The position numbers were made by a program, and so were the translations under genes. Below are positions 13,601-28,900 of a stretch of 64,000 nt of DNA, piece after piece. The DNA is taken from contig NC_031771.1 in assembly GCF_001522545.3 (NCBI RefSeq), forward strand, positions 27,103,277 through 27,167,276, in the 5' to 3' direction. Position 1 is the first letter of the stretch. Every line of letters begins with the position of its first letter. The notes below the pieces were generated by a model, which was not told where the DNA came from, did no database searches, and worked only from the letters and a program-made list of their open reading frames with translations. This DNA comes from Parus major. Taxonomy: Eukaryota; Chordata; Aves; Passeriformes; Paridae.

Positions 13601-16600
13601 TGTAAAATCACAGAACTCTGTCTAAAATCATAGTAGACTTGTGGCTTACAGTTGACTGGTGCTGAATTGAATTTGTGTTAAAGACCATAGAAGTTTAACA
13701 CCTGATACTGCTCCATTACCTTTTCCCCATCAATATATGTACATACCCTGAAACCATATGTGACTAGTTGTGCTAATATAACAGTTACTTATTTACCTTC
13801 TGCTTAAGTCTGCTAAAGAAGTGATCATGGTGCCTTAAAACTAATCAGTTTGTTTTCAAATTTTGAGTCTTAGGCATGTAATTGAAGGAGTTCTTGAAAT
13901 AAAATTATGTAGTATATCAGCCTGTGTGATAAGCTGCTAAAACCAGTCAAAACTAGAATAATGGGTGAGCTTTTATTTCAAGTTTTGAGATGTAGAGTGA
14001 AGATCCACTTCACTAACTGAAGTGGAATTGTGATCCAGCACATTGATTTAGGATATGGGGAGAAGGAAGTCAGGGGAAAGATTAATTGGATGAATTTTGA
14101 TTTCCTGATAAATGCCTGATAAATTCTTGATGCCCAAAAGCATCAAGGCCAAATATTATGAAAGGTCTTGGGATGCAGAAAAATGTGTTTTCCATTTAAT
14201 AGTTTAGTAGTAACCTGTTCTCTCCTTAGTTTAAAGAAACTTGGTGGCATGGGGGTTTTGTTGAGACATTCTGAATGTCTTTTCAGTGCATGCTTTCATA
14301 ATAATGTGTAACATAGTACCTCAGTCTCAGTAGTGACCAAAACTTGCCAAACGTGCAGCCACTAACACTGCTATATCGCAAATAGGTCAACAGAACTCTG
14401 ACAGTGTTTGCAGAAGTTACTTGACTATGTCTATTAATGACTTTCCCCTCTTTTAGGAAAAACTACATTTTAGTAGCCTTCTGAAAATAAATGCATAATT
14501 TAGATCACATATTCATAAATCATAAACCACTGTGTCTGTGGTACCTAATGTTAAATCCAAACCAGCTCAACTAAATCAGTAAATAGGAGGGGGGAGAAGC
14601 CAAGTTAAATCTGAGTTTATCATTAATGTGCCTTTCACATGTGAGTTTCCTACTCACGAGTGCATTTGTGCAGCCAAGAGCAGAAAACCTATCCCTTGCA
14701 CTTACTGATGTCTGGTAACTGAACACTGGAGGGCAGCCTCTCTCCTCCTCACACCTTACTGCAGAGGGTGAGCTTGGTTAGCCCTGCAGTAGGGTCGTTT
14801 TTTTGGCTGCCTTTGGGGTTTTTTTTCTCCACAGGAACAGTAATCCACGTGGCTCTTCTGTCTTAGAAGGTCTGATGGGTATTGTTTTTTCTAAGTTGTA
14901 AACAAAACCCAAAGAATTTGCTACATTTCAGGTTTATAAATCTTACCTGTCTATTGTTTATGCATGAGCAAAATTAATTAACTCTGTAAACAAGAGTACT
15001 TTAATAAATCAAATGAAGCCAGGCAAGTTAGAGCTTACATTCTGGGCATATACTATCATGTCTCAGTGAGTATTGAGGCACTCAATTGAATCCACTTAAT
15101 TCATCCAGCATAGTTTAGTTGGTGGGGTTTTGGTAGTTTTTTTTTTCTTTGTGGGGGAAAGGTTGTTTGTTTTTAATTTTCTTGAAATGTTTGATGCAGA
15201 TACTTCTGAGAACTCAAGTCCATTGCAAAAAGGTGCTTTAAATCTCAGGAATATTTATGTGGGTATATTGTGGCCATTTAATGGTTAGTTATTAAAACCT
15301 AAGCTATTTTTTCATTTTCTTTGTTGTCTCCTTAAAGTAAGTTTTTAATGTAAAACTAGTGAAGTGCATGTTCCTGCTTGTGACTCTCCAAGTTACTTTA
15401 GCTGCTAGAGGCCAAACTTACCTGCTTTCTGTGTATTGACCTAAGTCACTGGGATTTGTGCTGTGTGTATCTCCTTAATGCATTTGACTTAAAGGTGGGA
15501 ATCTTGAAGCTGTAAAGTTTTGTCCAGTTTTCATGAAGACAGACAGCTGGGTAGGGGGGATAGGTGCTATTTATTTGCTGTTTCCAGTGAGAAGGTGGCT
15601 GCCTGACTCTTCTCTTGTGTGGATTCTCTCATGTTTAGCAGAGAAAGTGCAAGAAACCATTAGTTCATGGTCTATAGAAGAGTAATATGCATTCTTAAAT
15701 TCTGATTTTAAGGTAGTGTTACCAAAAAAGGCACTTAGGCCTATTCTGTTATTTGTATAGTAATACACATCAGCAGATGGTCAGCAGAAGTGATAATACA
15801 TCACTGCACCCTATTTAATATCTATTGCACAGTTTCCGATGGGGAATTCATGCCATGTGTGAAAGTGAACTGTATCACCAGAACTACATTGATAATTCAC
15901 AGCTCTCTGTCTAATTTCATTTGTAGCCAGACATTGCTCTCTTGCTATTACTTAGTGCCAGTGGGTGATTAGTACATTGTTTTGTTTTGTTTTGAAATGC
16001 AGGAGAGAATAAACTAAGGCTGATCAGTAGAGTAATCATTTTGAGGAGATGATAAACACTGACATTTTGCCCTAAGCCAAGAGTGTACAATGGTTGAGAC
16101 TGCATAATCCTCTGGCCTGGGATGACCAAAAGGGTAAGTCAATAGCTGTAGTCTCTTAAGGGCTGGATCCAGATTTCTTAATTTGGGACTAGAACAAAAT
16201 CCAGCATGCAAGTCCCATTCAGCAGTGTGGAATGTTTTTTTCTCTGTAGCACCATCTATTCCAGGCAGCTGGTCTGTTTAGCCTGAAAATTGTCTGACCA
16301 TTAAAAGTTGAGGTACAAGTCTGAAATGCCCTAGTCAGAGGGGATAAGTGATTCAGTCAGTAAGTCTTCCCTAAAGCAGAATTGCATGTTAGGAAAAATT
16401 TTGGTACCTACATGTAAAAAGAGATGCTTATACCTTTACTTTGAGTTTGTGCTGATCTTGCCTGATGTATTACCAGTTTTGAACCTGTTGTCAGAACACT
16501 GCCAAAAGTGGTAGGAGCTTCTGCTTTTTGTTTAATAGCGTTCTGGTTAAAATACATGTCTAAGGAATTGAGAAGCTTGGCTTAGAGCTCTCCTTGTGTG

Positions 16601-19600
16601 ACATTCATGGAGTCACATACCAGGAAAGTGCATTAGCTGTAAAGCTAAAAGTTCATACCACAGCTTACTTGGATCCTGGTTCACTTCCACGTCACATGCA
16701 TTGCTGTGGGGTTTTGTTTTCATTCTTGCAGCAGCTTCCCTGCGAGTAAATGTATTACACTCACTGTCCCATCTTCTGGTGCCAGTAATCTCAATCAAGC
16801 AGTAGTGGCTAGAACGAAGTCCTTGAGAGAGACTTTCTCCTTTTGAGGAGAGAAATACGTGTTCTGTCTCAAGTAATGCCTTTCTCCCTGAGCCAAAGTA
16901 CTGGTCATGGATTTTACTTTTCTTGTAATGGAAATAATGTAAGAAGTATGGCAAAACAAGAAGGAAGTTTATCTTGATGGCTCCTCAGAGGCTTCTGAAT
17001 AGTGTCCCAGAGTAGACAGGGAGGAGATCCCTGCTTAGACAGCTCTATTTATCACCTGTGACATACCCATAAACTGTAACATTTCTGAGAGCCAAAGCTG
17101 AAGAAAAAACAACATTTTACATGGAAAAAATTAATCCAAGAGTAAGTTGTTGGCAGGCAGAGAACTTGACAGGAGGCTTAGATTCTTGATTGCTATAAGA
17201 GTAGGTTGATGAGATGGTGACTTCAGTAGCAAAACCAATTTTCTAACTTGTTTATTCCTGTGCTGTAAGTCTTCACTAAGACTGCTTTAACTGTTAATTC
17301 TCGTCTAGGCTCAGTTGGAGAGGTTTTCTGAGGTGTAATCCTAGCTTGGTCCCATTCAGTGCTCTGGTTTATTAATGTATGTATTATATACACAGTTATA
17401 TATATAATGTGAAATATTTTCTTGCTAAGTAGCAAAAGTGCAACCTGAAATGGACCTTCTGTTTTAAAGAATGGTAATTGTCATCTCTCCTCACAAACTG
17501 ATGTGTATTACTTGAGTATAATGACCCTGTGCTAGAAGAGCTGCTTAAATATTTAAAAAAATAGTACTTGATATTTATCTCTAGTACTGTATTTCATTAA
17601 TTTATATAATTTAATTAGTATTAATTATATTAGTTCTCTTTTGGAATTGTTTCCATTGCTTGCTACTGCCTCATCCTGCATAGGGGTTTTGTCACTAGAC
17701 TGATGCAATTATTTTATTATTGAAGGATGGTTAACCAAGGTACCTTTGGATGCTATGACCGTTGTTGCTGCTAAATTTTATAGTTCTGTGGTTACTTCCC
17801 TGCTACACTATACAAAAGTACACTTTGGCTATGGGTTATTGTCAGCCTAAAGTGGGCGTGTTCCCCACTGAGCAGATGTCATATGGTGTGTAGTCACTCA
17901 GCAAAATCTACGAATGAGTCAGGTGAAGAGTCACTAATTTAAAAGTGGAAGTGCTGGTCAAGGTGATGGTGTGACTATACTACCTGTGGTACACCTGAGC
18001 CAGGCAGCTACTGCTGCTAAAGAGCTTTTTATGCAACGTTTAAGTAGCTGTCATTTGACTGTATCATAAGAGTGGCAGACCAAGGTGAAATTTTCCAAGG
18101 TGAAAATTAATTTTAAGTAATGTCTTCTAGCAATTGACAAAATACATTTTTGTCTTGAGTGTGTGTGCATTAGTGTGGGTTGTTACTGCCATTTGCTACA
18201 AGGTAGTACTGGGTATTTGTATTTTCCCAGTCATCCAGTTAAAATGCAGGCAGAATCTAGGGGCTTCTTACCCAGATCATTGCATCTCTATGTTGTGAAT
18301 TGTTAAAATGAGGGAAGCTTTCAGGGCTGGCATAACCTGGGGGAACACACATCTTCTGCAGCTAACTGGCCATACAGAAAAGTTGGTTGGGTGGTGTGCT
18401 CTGCAGGGGGAACAATATTTGCTGTATTTTCACCATATAGAGGGGTGAAATTTCTCACTTTGTCTTACTGTTGTATTTGGATTTTTTTTTTTTTTTAATG
18501 GTTTGGGGGTTTTGGGAGTGGAACTTGGGCAAAATGAAGTTGATTCAATGTTAGTAGACTCAGTGGTTCAGAGCAGGAAGTTGAGTGTCTACAGTTTACT
18601 TCTTTCAAATCAAAGATGGCTGGGGAGTACTCTTAAGAGTTGCATGTGCTGATGACTGAGATCATAGTGGCCTGCAGCAGGGACACTGGCTGTCAGCACA
18701 GGGAGATGGGCTGCTCGAGGTGATCTGTCTTCATGGGAGTGGTACCTCTTCAGGGTATGTGATCTGAAAAGCTGCCTTGAGCCTGCTGGCAGGGCACTTG
18801 CTGCTGTTGCCTTAAGACAGGACAGGTAGGTGGTAGGGTCAAGCACACAAACACTGCACTGAGATGGCAAAAACTTCTTAATTCTAGCCTTGTTTGTCAC
18901 TGATCCTGCTTTGTCACACTGGCGAAATCAGGGTGCTTCCTCTGTGTGTCTCTTTGCATCTGAAATTGGGATAATTACCTGTTAGACTGTTACCATACAT
19001 TAATGTTCAAGACCAAAAATTGCGGGGGTTTTCAGGTGTTGTTTTTTACTAAGTCACACTTTAAAATTTTGGATATTGCATACTTCCTACTACCATCTTT
19101 TCGCTCTCCTCTTCCCCTCAGCCCCCCCTCCTCCTCCCCCCCCAACTAGAGTAGCCTGTATATAACATTGTTGATTCTATTCAATTCTTTGCATTCACTA
19201 AGGTGGGCTTTTTTTGTTTCCAAGATCTTAGTGGTGTAAATAGTTTCAGAGACCAGTCAAATGAAGTATTATCTTTACTGATTTGATGTGGATTTTTCTA
19301 GGTGTCCATCAGTTACCATACTTTCCATATTTGTCTGCTATAAGTGTTAAAAGTTGCTGATCTCTGGTAACAGATCTTGTGTCTTAATCCTTTTTTAAAA
19401 TAATGGAGTTATGTTTGAATATTCTTGATGATAAGGAATTTGCTCAAACTCTCATGAACTTTTACAAATGTCCCCTAAGAGTTCACTGGTATTTTTGCTT
19501 ACTTTCTTCCAGACTTTGTGGATTTATGTTATACAAACTTTAGCTTGTATAGTGATAGTAACCATGATAGTAACCTTTGCTGATAACCAATTCAGTTGTA

Positions 19601-22600
19601 TGTTCAGCACATTGTTACCACCACCACCCAAAAATAATTAAATTGAGGGATATACTGGTTTTAAGTTTGTATGAAAGACCTGAAGGTCATTGGCTTTAAT
19701 GAGTGTGGTAAAGTTCACCACCTTTCATTATTGGGATCTTTTTCAAACAGTTTAGCTTTTGCAAGGGACTGTATCTCCTTAACTCCTCTTTTTGTGTTCA
19801 TTTCATGCCTGTGGGAGACTTGTACAAATTTCAGACTTCCTGTGAGAGGGAGGGGAGCCAGGTAGCCTTTTTAGAACTTTTGCACTCTTATTTTAATTCT
19901 TAGGTACTTCCAAAAAGTTTTAAGTTCTTAATTTTGCTCAAATTCTCTGTAAATAAATGAAAGCTAGAAAAGCAGATGTCTGGATCTTGTCCACATAATC
20001 CTGAAAATTTTGCCCTCCTACTGTAATGACCAGTATGTACTTCTTATTATGAGTTATTTGATCACTTTTTGTATATTTTGCATGTAAGAATGTGAGGAAG
20101 AATAATAATATTTCAATTTATGTACATGTCCATAGTTTCACTTCTTTTCTTTTTGTTGTGCCTCATAATTTTCTATTAGTTCTTTCTTGTGTGCTGAAGA
20201 TATTACCTTTCATATGTCTTTGTTTTCAGATTATAACTTCCCTGTGTATAATTTATTATTAACATGTGAAATCATCCTCTGTAGGTATGATTATTCCTGT
20301 TTCCTGCTTCCCTTCATCTCGGAGGTTCCCAGCACAGTTTGTTCTTCCTGCTTTGACTGCCTTTTTACAAATCCAGAGTGCAAGATGTATTTAGATGTCT
20401 TCACTGTCAAGCTGTGTGTGCTGCTGTAGCCAAATGGGGCTAGAATTAACTATTGTATTTTACTCTAAACTCATATTTTACTCATCTTTAACCATAGTCT
20501 TCTAATTCTTTAATTTCTTTTTACTTGAACTGCTCCTGTTAGTGTCCTTCTCCACTCCCTTCCCTACATCCATGTTTGCAGGTGGTATCTCTTGTTATTT
20601 CTGTTTCTTCACCAGACAATAGATTACATTGTATTGTTTCAATTGAGCAGTTTGTTCAGGGTTTTTTTTTTAGTGTATGTTTCTGTAGAAACAACCAGAT
20701 AAATCATAATTCTTGACAGTTTTTTTCTTAATTGGTCATCATTATAAAATTCTGCTGTGTTGTTAATATTTCTTTTCACTTTTCCTTTGTATTTATAGGG
20801 TTTTTTTCTTAATGTTTTTCACATTCTAGGCACAACATAGGCTTTCCCATTGTAGAATGTTCCTCTGAAGGAGACTTTATTCTTTCCAAACCACCAGACA
20901 CAGGGGGACTAATCTCTTTTGGCACTGTAGCTGAACAGTTGGTGTATGAATTGGGCAATCCTCAGCGCTATCTTTTACCAGATGTTACATGTGACTTTTC
21001 CCAGGTTTCCATCACTGAAGTTCCAGGTTAGTCCTCTTTCATGTAAAGATATCTGTGTCAATGAAGTGTGTTATCAAACAAAAGAAGTTACTTTAATTTC
21101 CAGGTAGTCTCTGCATATTTTTATTAAACCAGTTCCCTAGAGTCATGCTGTAGTAAACTGATACTTTCAAGGACTTCTGCTAGAAATTCCTTTAGAAATG
21201 TTAAACATAATCTTACTTACCTTGCTGGCTGGCTAATTTGTACTTTTGATCACTATTCCTTTTCCTTTACTTTTTAATGCATGCCTTGCACGTCTCAAGT
21301 CCTTAAACTATGTGTTCAGTGTGAACAACATCAAGACAGCTTCACTATGATTTCATTATGTTTTTAAACTACAGCTAAATTTATTTTCTAAAAAAAAATG
21401 TTTTGCACATGTGTTTTCTTAGGGCATTTGAAGTACTGGTAGCAATGAAAGGCTGTGTCTTTCAAAACACTACTTGATAATGGTGTTTTTCTCAGACATT
21501 TAGGTGCATCATAGTAAGTGGTAGAAGCATGATTAGGTACAGGATTTCCACCAGAGAATTTTTTTTTAAAAAGTCCATTTGCAGTCCTCAAAACACTTAA
21601 GAGCCAGTAGACTAAAGATGGATATAATGTATGTTCAGGATTTAGCTTCAAAAGGAAAATAAAAAAAAAACAGGCTTAACAGATTCAGAGAGCTGTAATA
21701 TGAGTAAGACAGCCTGAAAAAAAATAAAGATTATCTACAGTCATCTGAAGTTTGCTTTTTACTGCATCTAGATTATATTTTTTTCCTTCTAATGGAACTT
21801 ACTTGTGACAGAATGCCAAGTGTCTTTCTAAAGCTTAGAACAGTCAAAATTTCAAATTCAGAACTTAATGGGATAGAACTGAAAATGTGGTAACATAAAA
21901 AATATTTTACTTGAGTAATAAAGTACCATAACTTGGTATGGTGAATCTTCTGCTCATGCAGCATAACCAAATGGCAGTCTGATAAGGCCAGCTTGCTGCT
22001 CTTAGCCCCGAGTCTTTTTTCTTTTTAAAAAAAGAAACCCTAACCTTCCTATGAACTTTTAGCTTGCAAATGACCTGATATGACATGTTTGAACTTAAAA
22101 TGAACTTTCACATGAACTTTCAGTTAGTCCTCTTAGAAATATAACAGATGGAAAATGGGCAGATTGCTTAAATATTTTAGTTTGAAGTGCTTTGACACGT
22201 ACACCAGTAAAAACAGGCAAGCTATCTAATTTTGCTGTTTATGTTGCCAGTTTTATTGTCCTGCTGGATTACTTGCAGTGTTTGAGCAGAGAGGTGCTTG
22301 TGTTCTTTTTGTCAATGGATGCTATGCATTTGGTTTTGTGGTATTTTTTTTTTCTTTGTATTATGCTTTCACCTGGAACATAAAACTCTGCCAGATCTTC
22401 ACCCTGAATGGAGGGTTGAGAGAGTTAATTTAACCTCATTAGTCAGTCTTGAGAAGGAGTGATGTTATTTGAGTGGTGTGTAAAATTTTTACTAGTGACA
22501 TTTTAGATATGTTCTGATCTGATCTTTTCAGAGTATTTGTGTAAAGCTTTGAACTGCTTCTTAAATATTTGCGAACACAGGTTAGGCACAGGTGAACTAC

Positions 22601-22907
22601 ACTAAAATTCTGTCTCTCAGGCATGAGGTGCTGATCCTGCACTGCTGATTTTCCAGGAGTAGCACCTCCAGCTCAAGCTTGAACCTGATGCCATCACAGC
22701 AATTTTCTCCATTTTCTTTTGGCATTAATATTCCTAATACTGAACATGCTATTTTGTGTTTCTATTATTGACAAGAAAGCTAAAGTTAAGTTACTCTTTG
22801 CTTATTAAACTCTCAGCCAATAGCTCCCACTGTTTTCTCATCTTCTTTTGATTCTTTACCAAGTGACGGACTTCAGTCCACTCCAGCCAGCTGCAGTAAA
22901 TTGTATG

Positions 22908-22938
<31 letters not shown>

Positions 22939-25900
22939 CAATAACTGGATATTAAGAGGAAAATAACAGTTGAGTCTAATGTCCTAAGGCTGCTTTCTTT
23001 GTTAAGTATTTTCTAAGTACATGAATAAACATTTCATTTTCCCTTTTAAAAAGGCTCGTGGAAGTCGTAAATTCAGTCACCAGTTTGCTGCTGTTCTTTC
23101 TAAGGCAGGAAGGACTGTTTTCTGAAAGGTTCTCTTGTCTGTGGCAGTACAGCTATCAGTGATTTTCTTTTTAATTAACTGCATCTGATTAATGTGTATC
23201 ACAAAGAATGTCTTTGAAGTTGTATTGAAGAAGCTAAACCACTGATTTTTAATCACCATAGGTTTTGATGGTGGAGCAGTGAAAGTTTGTGGAGCAAAAG
23301 GATTGCCTCCTTCAACGTTTTATAAGGTATTACCTCATTTTGTGGTGTGAAAGATTTATTTTGTTTTACAAAATCTTAAATTTTGGTGAAAATACTAAAG
23401 CTTAGCACTGTCCTCATCTTCTCTGTCCCAAGGGGAAAAGAAAGAGATGCAAAATTTGAAAAGGCAAACCTTACTTGATACATAAAAACCTGTTACTTTG
23501 TTTAAAAAGTGTGTATTTGTATAATGATTGCCAGAGAACATTTATAGTAGCTGTCAGTGCTGAATTCCATCTAACTTCATAATCCCTTTATCATTAGGTA
23601 AATGCCACTTATCTTGATGGCTTCAGAGCTACTGCTGTCTGTCCAGTGGGAGGCCCAAAGGCAGTACAAAAAGCAAAACGCACTGCAGAAGCTATTCTGC
23701 AAAGGTTGGTGTTTGAGTCTCAGAAGGGGTTCTGGCTCTCTTGTTTTTCTTTCCAGAGGTGATGAAAATAGAATAGTGACACAAGATGGCAACATTACTA
23801 ACCTTGTAGGAATCCTAGAAAGTTACAGTTTTTCTATTGGGATGACATTTCAAGACTTAAGTAGCCTTTTCAAGAAACCTGTTTTCAGTATATAACTGCA
23901 CTTCAATTTGACAGAGTGAGAAAAGTGCCAAATATGTTTGAAAATAGATTGCTGGAGAGAAACCCAAGTTAGTGAGGAACAAGCTGTGACTGAGATTTAA
24001 ATTTTATTAGATGCCAGAGATAAACCCATATGAAACTAGTTTTCAGCAGCTTTCACAGAACTTTTTTTATGGGAAGTCTTACTGATATGAAATGTAGAAA
24101 GTTTACTGAGTGTGTGTTTAAAACATGCTTACTTTGCTACCATCTTAGATGTGACCCAGTGATCGTGGGGTTTTTTGCTAGAACAGAGTTACAATTCTCA
24201 CAAAAAAGAGTGATAAACTTTTGGTTGTATTGTTATGTATATTTGGGCAAGGAAGGATTCCTCTTAAATATAATTCCATATCAGGAATCTCTCAGTGCTT
24301 ACTCCAGTAGCTCCAGTCTTTCTAGTTAAGAGATCTGTTCCTTGTGTCATGTTTTATACAAAGCTACCTCCCCATCCTGTTGTAGATCCATGCAGAAACT
24401 ACACTTGGAAAGCCAGAAATCCAGGGTTTACTGTGAACTTGGGGTGATTGTTCACGTGCCTGTGTGCAGCACTGTGATGAAGGAGGAGTTGTATGACTTC
24501 CCTCAAGAGATACAGCAGATGAGAGCAGGCTGATAAGGGCTGTGTAATTGCAAATGCTAAAAGCTTGTGTCCAAGAGCTATTGAGAAAAGCAAATTATGG
24601 AAAAACCCTTCAGGAAGTGTTAAATACAAAGACTCAGGACCTCTAAAAAGCCATATTTCTGGAAGCTAGGTGATTATTTTAGGAAAAAAATAGAATGGTA
24701 TATTTTCCATTTCATGTTTGGTCTTGGACATTATTTCAGAAGCAATTTGGCAATATGTATGTGAAGAAGTCTTTTTTTAAATAGTCTCTGTGATCCTTTT
24801 ATTTTCAGGATTTTCTGTTATGTTACTAACACATGAAAGGGCTAAAAATGGCCCAGAGTATTTTTTGAACTGTAGTATCTGTAATTGTAATGTTTGTAGA
24901 CAAATAATTTAAAATAATTTAATACAGACACAGTTTGCAAATTTCATTACCTTAAATGAAGTTGTCTGTCTTATTTTTGTATTTAATCAAAAATAAGGGT
25001 GGCCTCATTTGTAATGCGTGAACACTCTTCCATCTCTTTACAGCAATTAAAAAATTGTATTTTGTACTATGTCCTGTACATTGCTTCACTATTTCAGGTG
25101 TTGTGGTTATATTTATTATGACAACAATGATACATTAGCAGTGTCTTCAAAATGTTCCACCAAAGCAAAAGACGTTGCTTGTTCCACCAAGCAGAATACA
25201 TATCCTAACAGAAATCCCAATCCCAATATTTCAACTGATAAAATCTTTTATACAGCTACTTGACAGGGTTAACTTCTGTGGACTACACAGGCTACCTCAG
25301 ATAATCATTTTGAGACAGTCTACTAATAAAAAAAAATCCTTTGTTGCAGGACTCGTCTTATTTTCAGTCAGCTTGGGTATGAAGATTACAGTGCAGTTAA
25401 CATACAGGTTTTAGGGTCTGAAGATACATATGGACCTCATGCTAGAAGGAGTATAGATGGTGTAAGTATGCAGTGGAGTGTTCTTAAACTTTAACTGACC
25501 TCTTTTAATCTTTCCATATTGTTATCTTTTCCACAACTTTAAAGGAAGTCACTGTCATCTTGGGAATTTCACCCCTTCATGCTGCAAAGAACTCACTGTC
25601 ACTACTTAATATACAAAATTAACACTGACAAGGTCTTTGCAGTATTGGGTCTTCCAGAAGCACTGATAGGAAATCTTAAAGAAATATTGTTGTACTCTGT
25701 TCTGATGTTCTCCTAAAGAAATACCTTATTACAATAACTTCTGTAGCATTGACTTAAATTGCATTAGATGTAATGCTAAAATACCACATTATAAATATTG
25801 CAATCAGGAAATCTCAGCATTAATGTTGCCTGCACAGCTTCAAAATTGTCGGTGAGTACTACTTAAGAAATAATCTTCAGCTACGTAATTCTGCACTGTG

Positions 25901-28900
25901 ACTGCATATGTAAGGATATGAATGATGGCCATAGCCACTGCAGTATCCATGGTCTGTTTTCCTATTCTAGAGAATGAAAGTTCTTTTTAAAGTAAAAAGA
26001 GTGTAAATCATGTCCTCACTTAGCCACAGTTTAAATATTTAGACAGTTTAGTTTGTTCCAAAACAGTAGCATTTCATTCTTCTTTGTCAGTGGCTGTGTT
26101 GCAAAACTCTTAAGGTACACGTGGCAGAACTCAACTCTGGGTTTGTTCTTATGAGTGCTGACATTTAATATCCAACAGTTTGTATCTAAAGGGAATGAGA
26201 ATGTGATGTAGAGAAGGACAGTGGATTTCTTACTAGTGAAATTTAGTGTTCTTAGAAATTGGTCTTAGAAATCTTAGAAATCTTAGAAAGTTACATCTGC
26301 AGCTATTCATTTCAGTACTTGAGTTTCAATTTCCTTCAGCAAAGCAGCAAGAGTTGCTTCCTGAAGACTGAGCTTTATAATGTGGTCTTTTTCATTTTAG
26401 GACCATAAAACCTGCAATTTTAAGCATCTTACTAAGAGTGCAGAATCAAAATTCTGAAACATAGGAACAGATGTTCCAGATGTTCAGCTTGTCTGTGTTC
26501 TGTTTGTGCCAACTCCTTATCATTATGCATTGTAATATATTCTTTAATGTAATTTTTATATAGGAAGTTTTCTGTCTCATTGTACAAAGTGAATGTAATG
26601 AGCTGAAGAAGAACAGTTTCTCCCTCCTGATTATTCAGTTTGCCTTGCTTATAGTACATTAAAGAAATTTTTTTAAATGAAAGAGAATATTTGTAGTACT
26701 TTCTGTATTTCCAGCCTCAGTTCCCAGGTCTTACATCAAAAGTAAACAGTGTTACCACCATTGTATGTGCTTCTTATACATGCTTGAAACAGGATGTGAG
26801 AGCTAAGGCTGAAATACAGGAAATCACTCTATTGCCTTACCCCTTCATGCTTCCTCTTCTTTTAGAAGACACTAACCAGGGGAGCTTTCATCTGGAAAGC
26901 AGCCGTGGTAGCTTGAGAAAAAGGATTGGGGAGTGGAGGTTGCTTTTCCATTTAAAATACAAAGTCATAGAATCCATTTCCATAGGAAAACATTTATCCT
27001 TTGGGGCTTCAGGTAGGGATAATGTAGTCCCTTAAACACTATTTCCTACCATGTCTTTCCATGCAAAATTAGACCTGGTTATTTGGGTTACAAATCACAG
27101 TGCTCAAAACCAGAGCCATACTATGCTAGGCAGTATATTAACACATAAAGAAAATAGTTCCTGCTTTGAAAATTCTACTACCTGAATGTGAAACAAAGAA
27201 GCAAATACATAAGTGAATACCAAGACAGGGTAAGTTGAACAATATTTGGAGCTCAGTGTCGATATCTGATGTGGCTGGACTAATTCCCATGCACATCTGT
27301 CAGTCTGGTGCAGTGGTTAGTTACCCTTTGCAGCTGTGAAATCACTTTGTCTCCCAGCCTTAGGTAAGCCTGCATTCTGTAGTCTGAGCTGCTGTGTGGA
27401 GTATTGCCTGTTCCTGACAACACAGAATATCCTTGAGAAACAGGAAAGAGTAGCAAGCACTTCTTTTTCTCAGACTTCTCTGCCTGTTGATATGATTGCT
27501 GCCTGTCACTCCAGTAGCTTGCTTTGTCAGCAGCAGCTCAGTGGGAGCTACAAAGGATCTGAATCAACACTGAGTAATTCTAGTGCTGTTTGATTTTAGT
27601 GTCTCCTGTTATGTTGAGGAGGAAGGAGTTAGGACAGTGACACAGCATCAGTGAGTTTGTGGTTTGGAAATCCAGGATGTGTTTCATGTAAAGGCTGTTT
27701 ATTAATGGTATGTCAGCCATTAGAGTTTGCTACATAAAAACCGTACGTGCTCTCTTAGTTTTCTGCTAACTCTTTGTTAATTGATTTCCAAGACATTAAG
27801 ACTTTGGTTTGCTGGTTTTTTTTTTTAAATTCTGATACTGTAAGATTAATGGCTTCAGCCTATATACCCAGTTTTAATACTGGGTTTCTCCACTCAAAAA
27901 ATGATCCAGCTTATTTTTATAGACCAGTGTATCTTGCATTTGCAGACAAGGAGGTAAAAAGGAAACTTTAAATGGAGTGTTGATTATATGGTCCAGTTTA
28001 GAAACAGAAAACAGATGCAAATGCACAGATATGTTTTTTTGCAAGAATGTTTCTGGTTGATTATTATTTGTTGTAATTTAATTAATCTTGTGATAGCTTT
28101 AAGAACACAGAATGTTAAAATTGTGCATTTGTTGGGTTTGTTGTATGGCTGCATTTTTTTTTGTGTATTGCTTCCAATGGTAGATCCTTCAGTGGCTGAA
28201 AATAGAATTTTTTGGAAATTTGAAGTGAGAGACAGTGCTTATCTGCAAGGACAGGTGTTTTGACTAGAGTAGGGAGCACAGTACTGATTTTGTTTACCTT
28301 TAGAGGGAGCATCTGCTCTTCTCTCTGAAAATGTGGTGGTTTTCACAAGTTCTGTTCTCACATTTATCTCCCAAGGATTAGGTTTGAACTCTTTTCTGTG
28401 TACAGATCTGCTTCCTTCTTGATGCTAAGAGAAGTGAACCTGGCTCTTTAACTTGGCCCCAGAGTACTTTCAGTGCACTTAGAATAGAATAAATGAAAAG
28501 TTGGTTTGCCAGTTCTACCGACAGTGAAGCCAAGTATTTGGTATTGTTAGTTACAGTACTTGATTCTTGGAGTAAAGTCTGACTTGAAATACCCAATTGT
28601 TGATTGCATGGTATTCCAAAATAAAAACAACGAAAAGTTAACAGCAAATTATAGTGATGGTGGATAAAAAGTCACTGAATTATTTACCTTGAATGCTGAG
28701 CTACAGTTATTTTTCAGTTTTGTGAATTTAACTGATGTTCTACATCTAAGCTAATCTAATCTAATTTGAACCTTTTTGAAGCAGGGTCCTCGGGAAGCTG
28801 TTATTTGGCTTGCTGTACACCATAAGCAAAGAGAAGCTGTAGAAATCTTCTCCAAAGAGATTGCACCAGCTGGAACTGGCATGGGTAATTATTCATACCA

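Noticed and set aside
23705..23895. Open frame running on past exon 11
   Set aside because: The donor AAAG|GTTGGT and exon 12 together restore the family sequence; the run-on has no similarity to AtuA.
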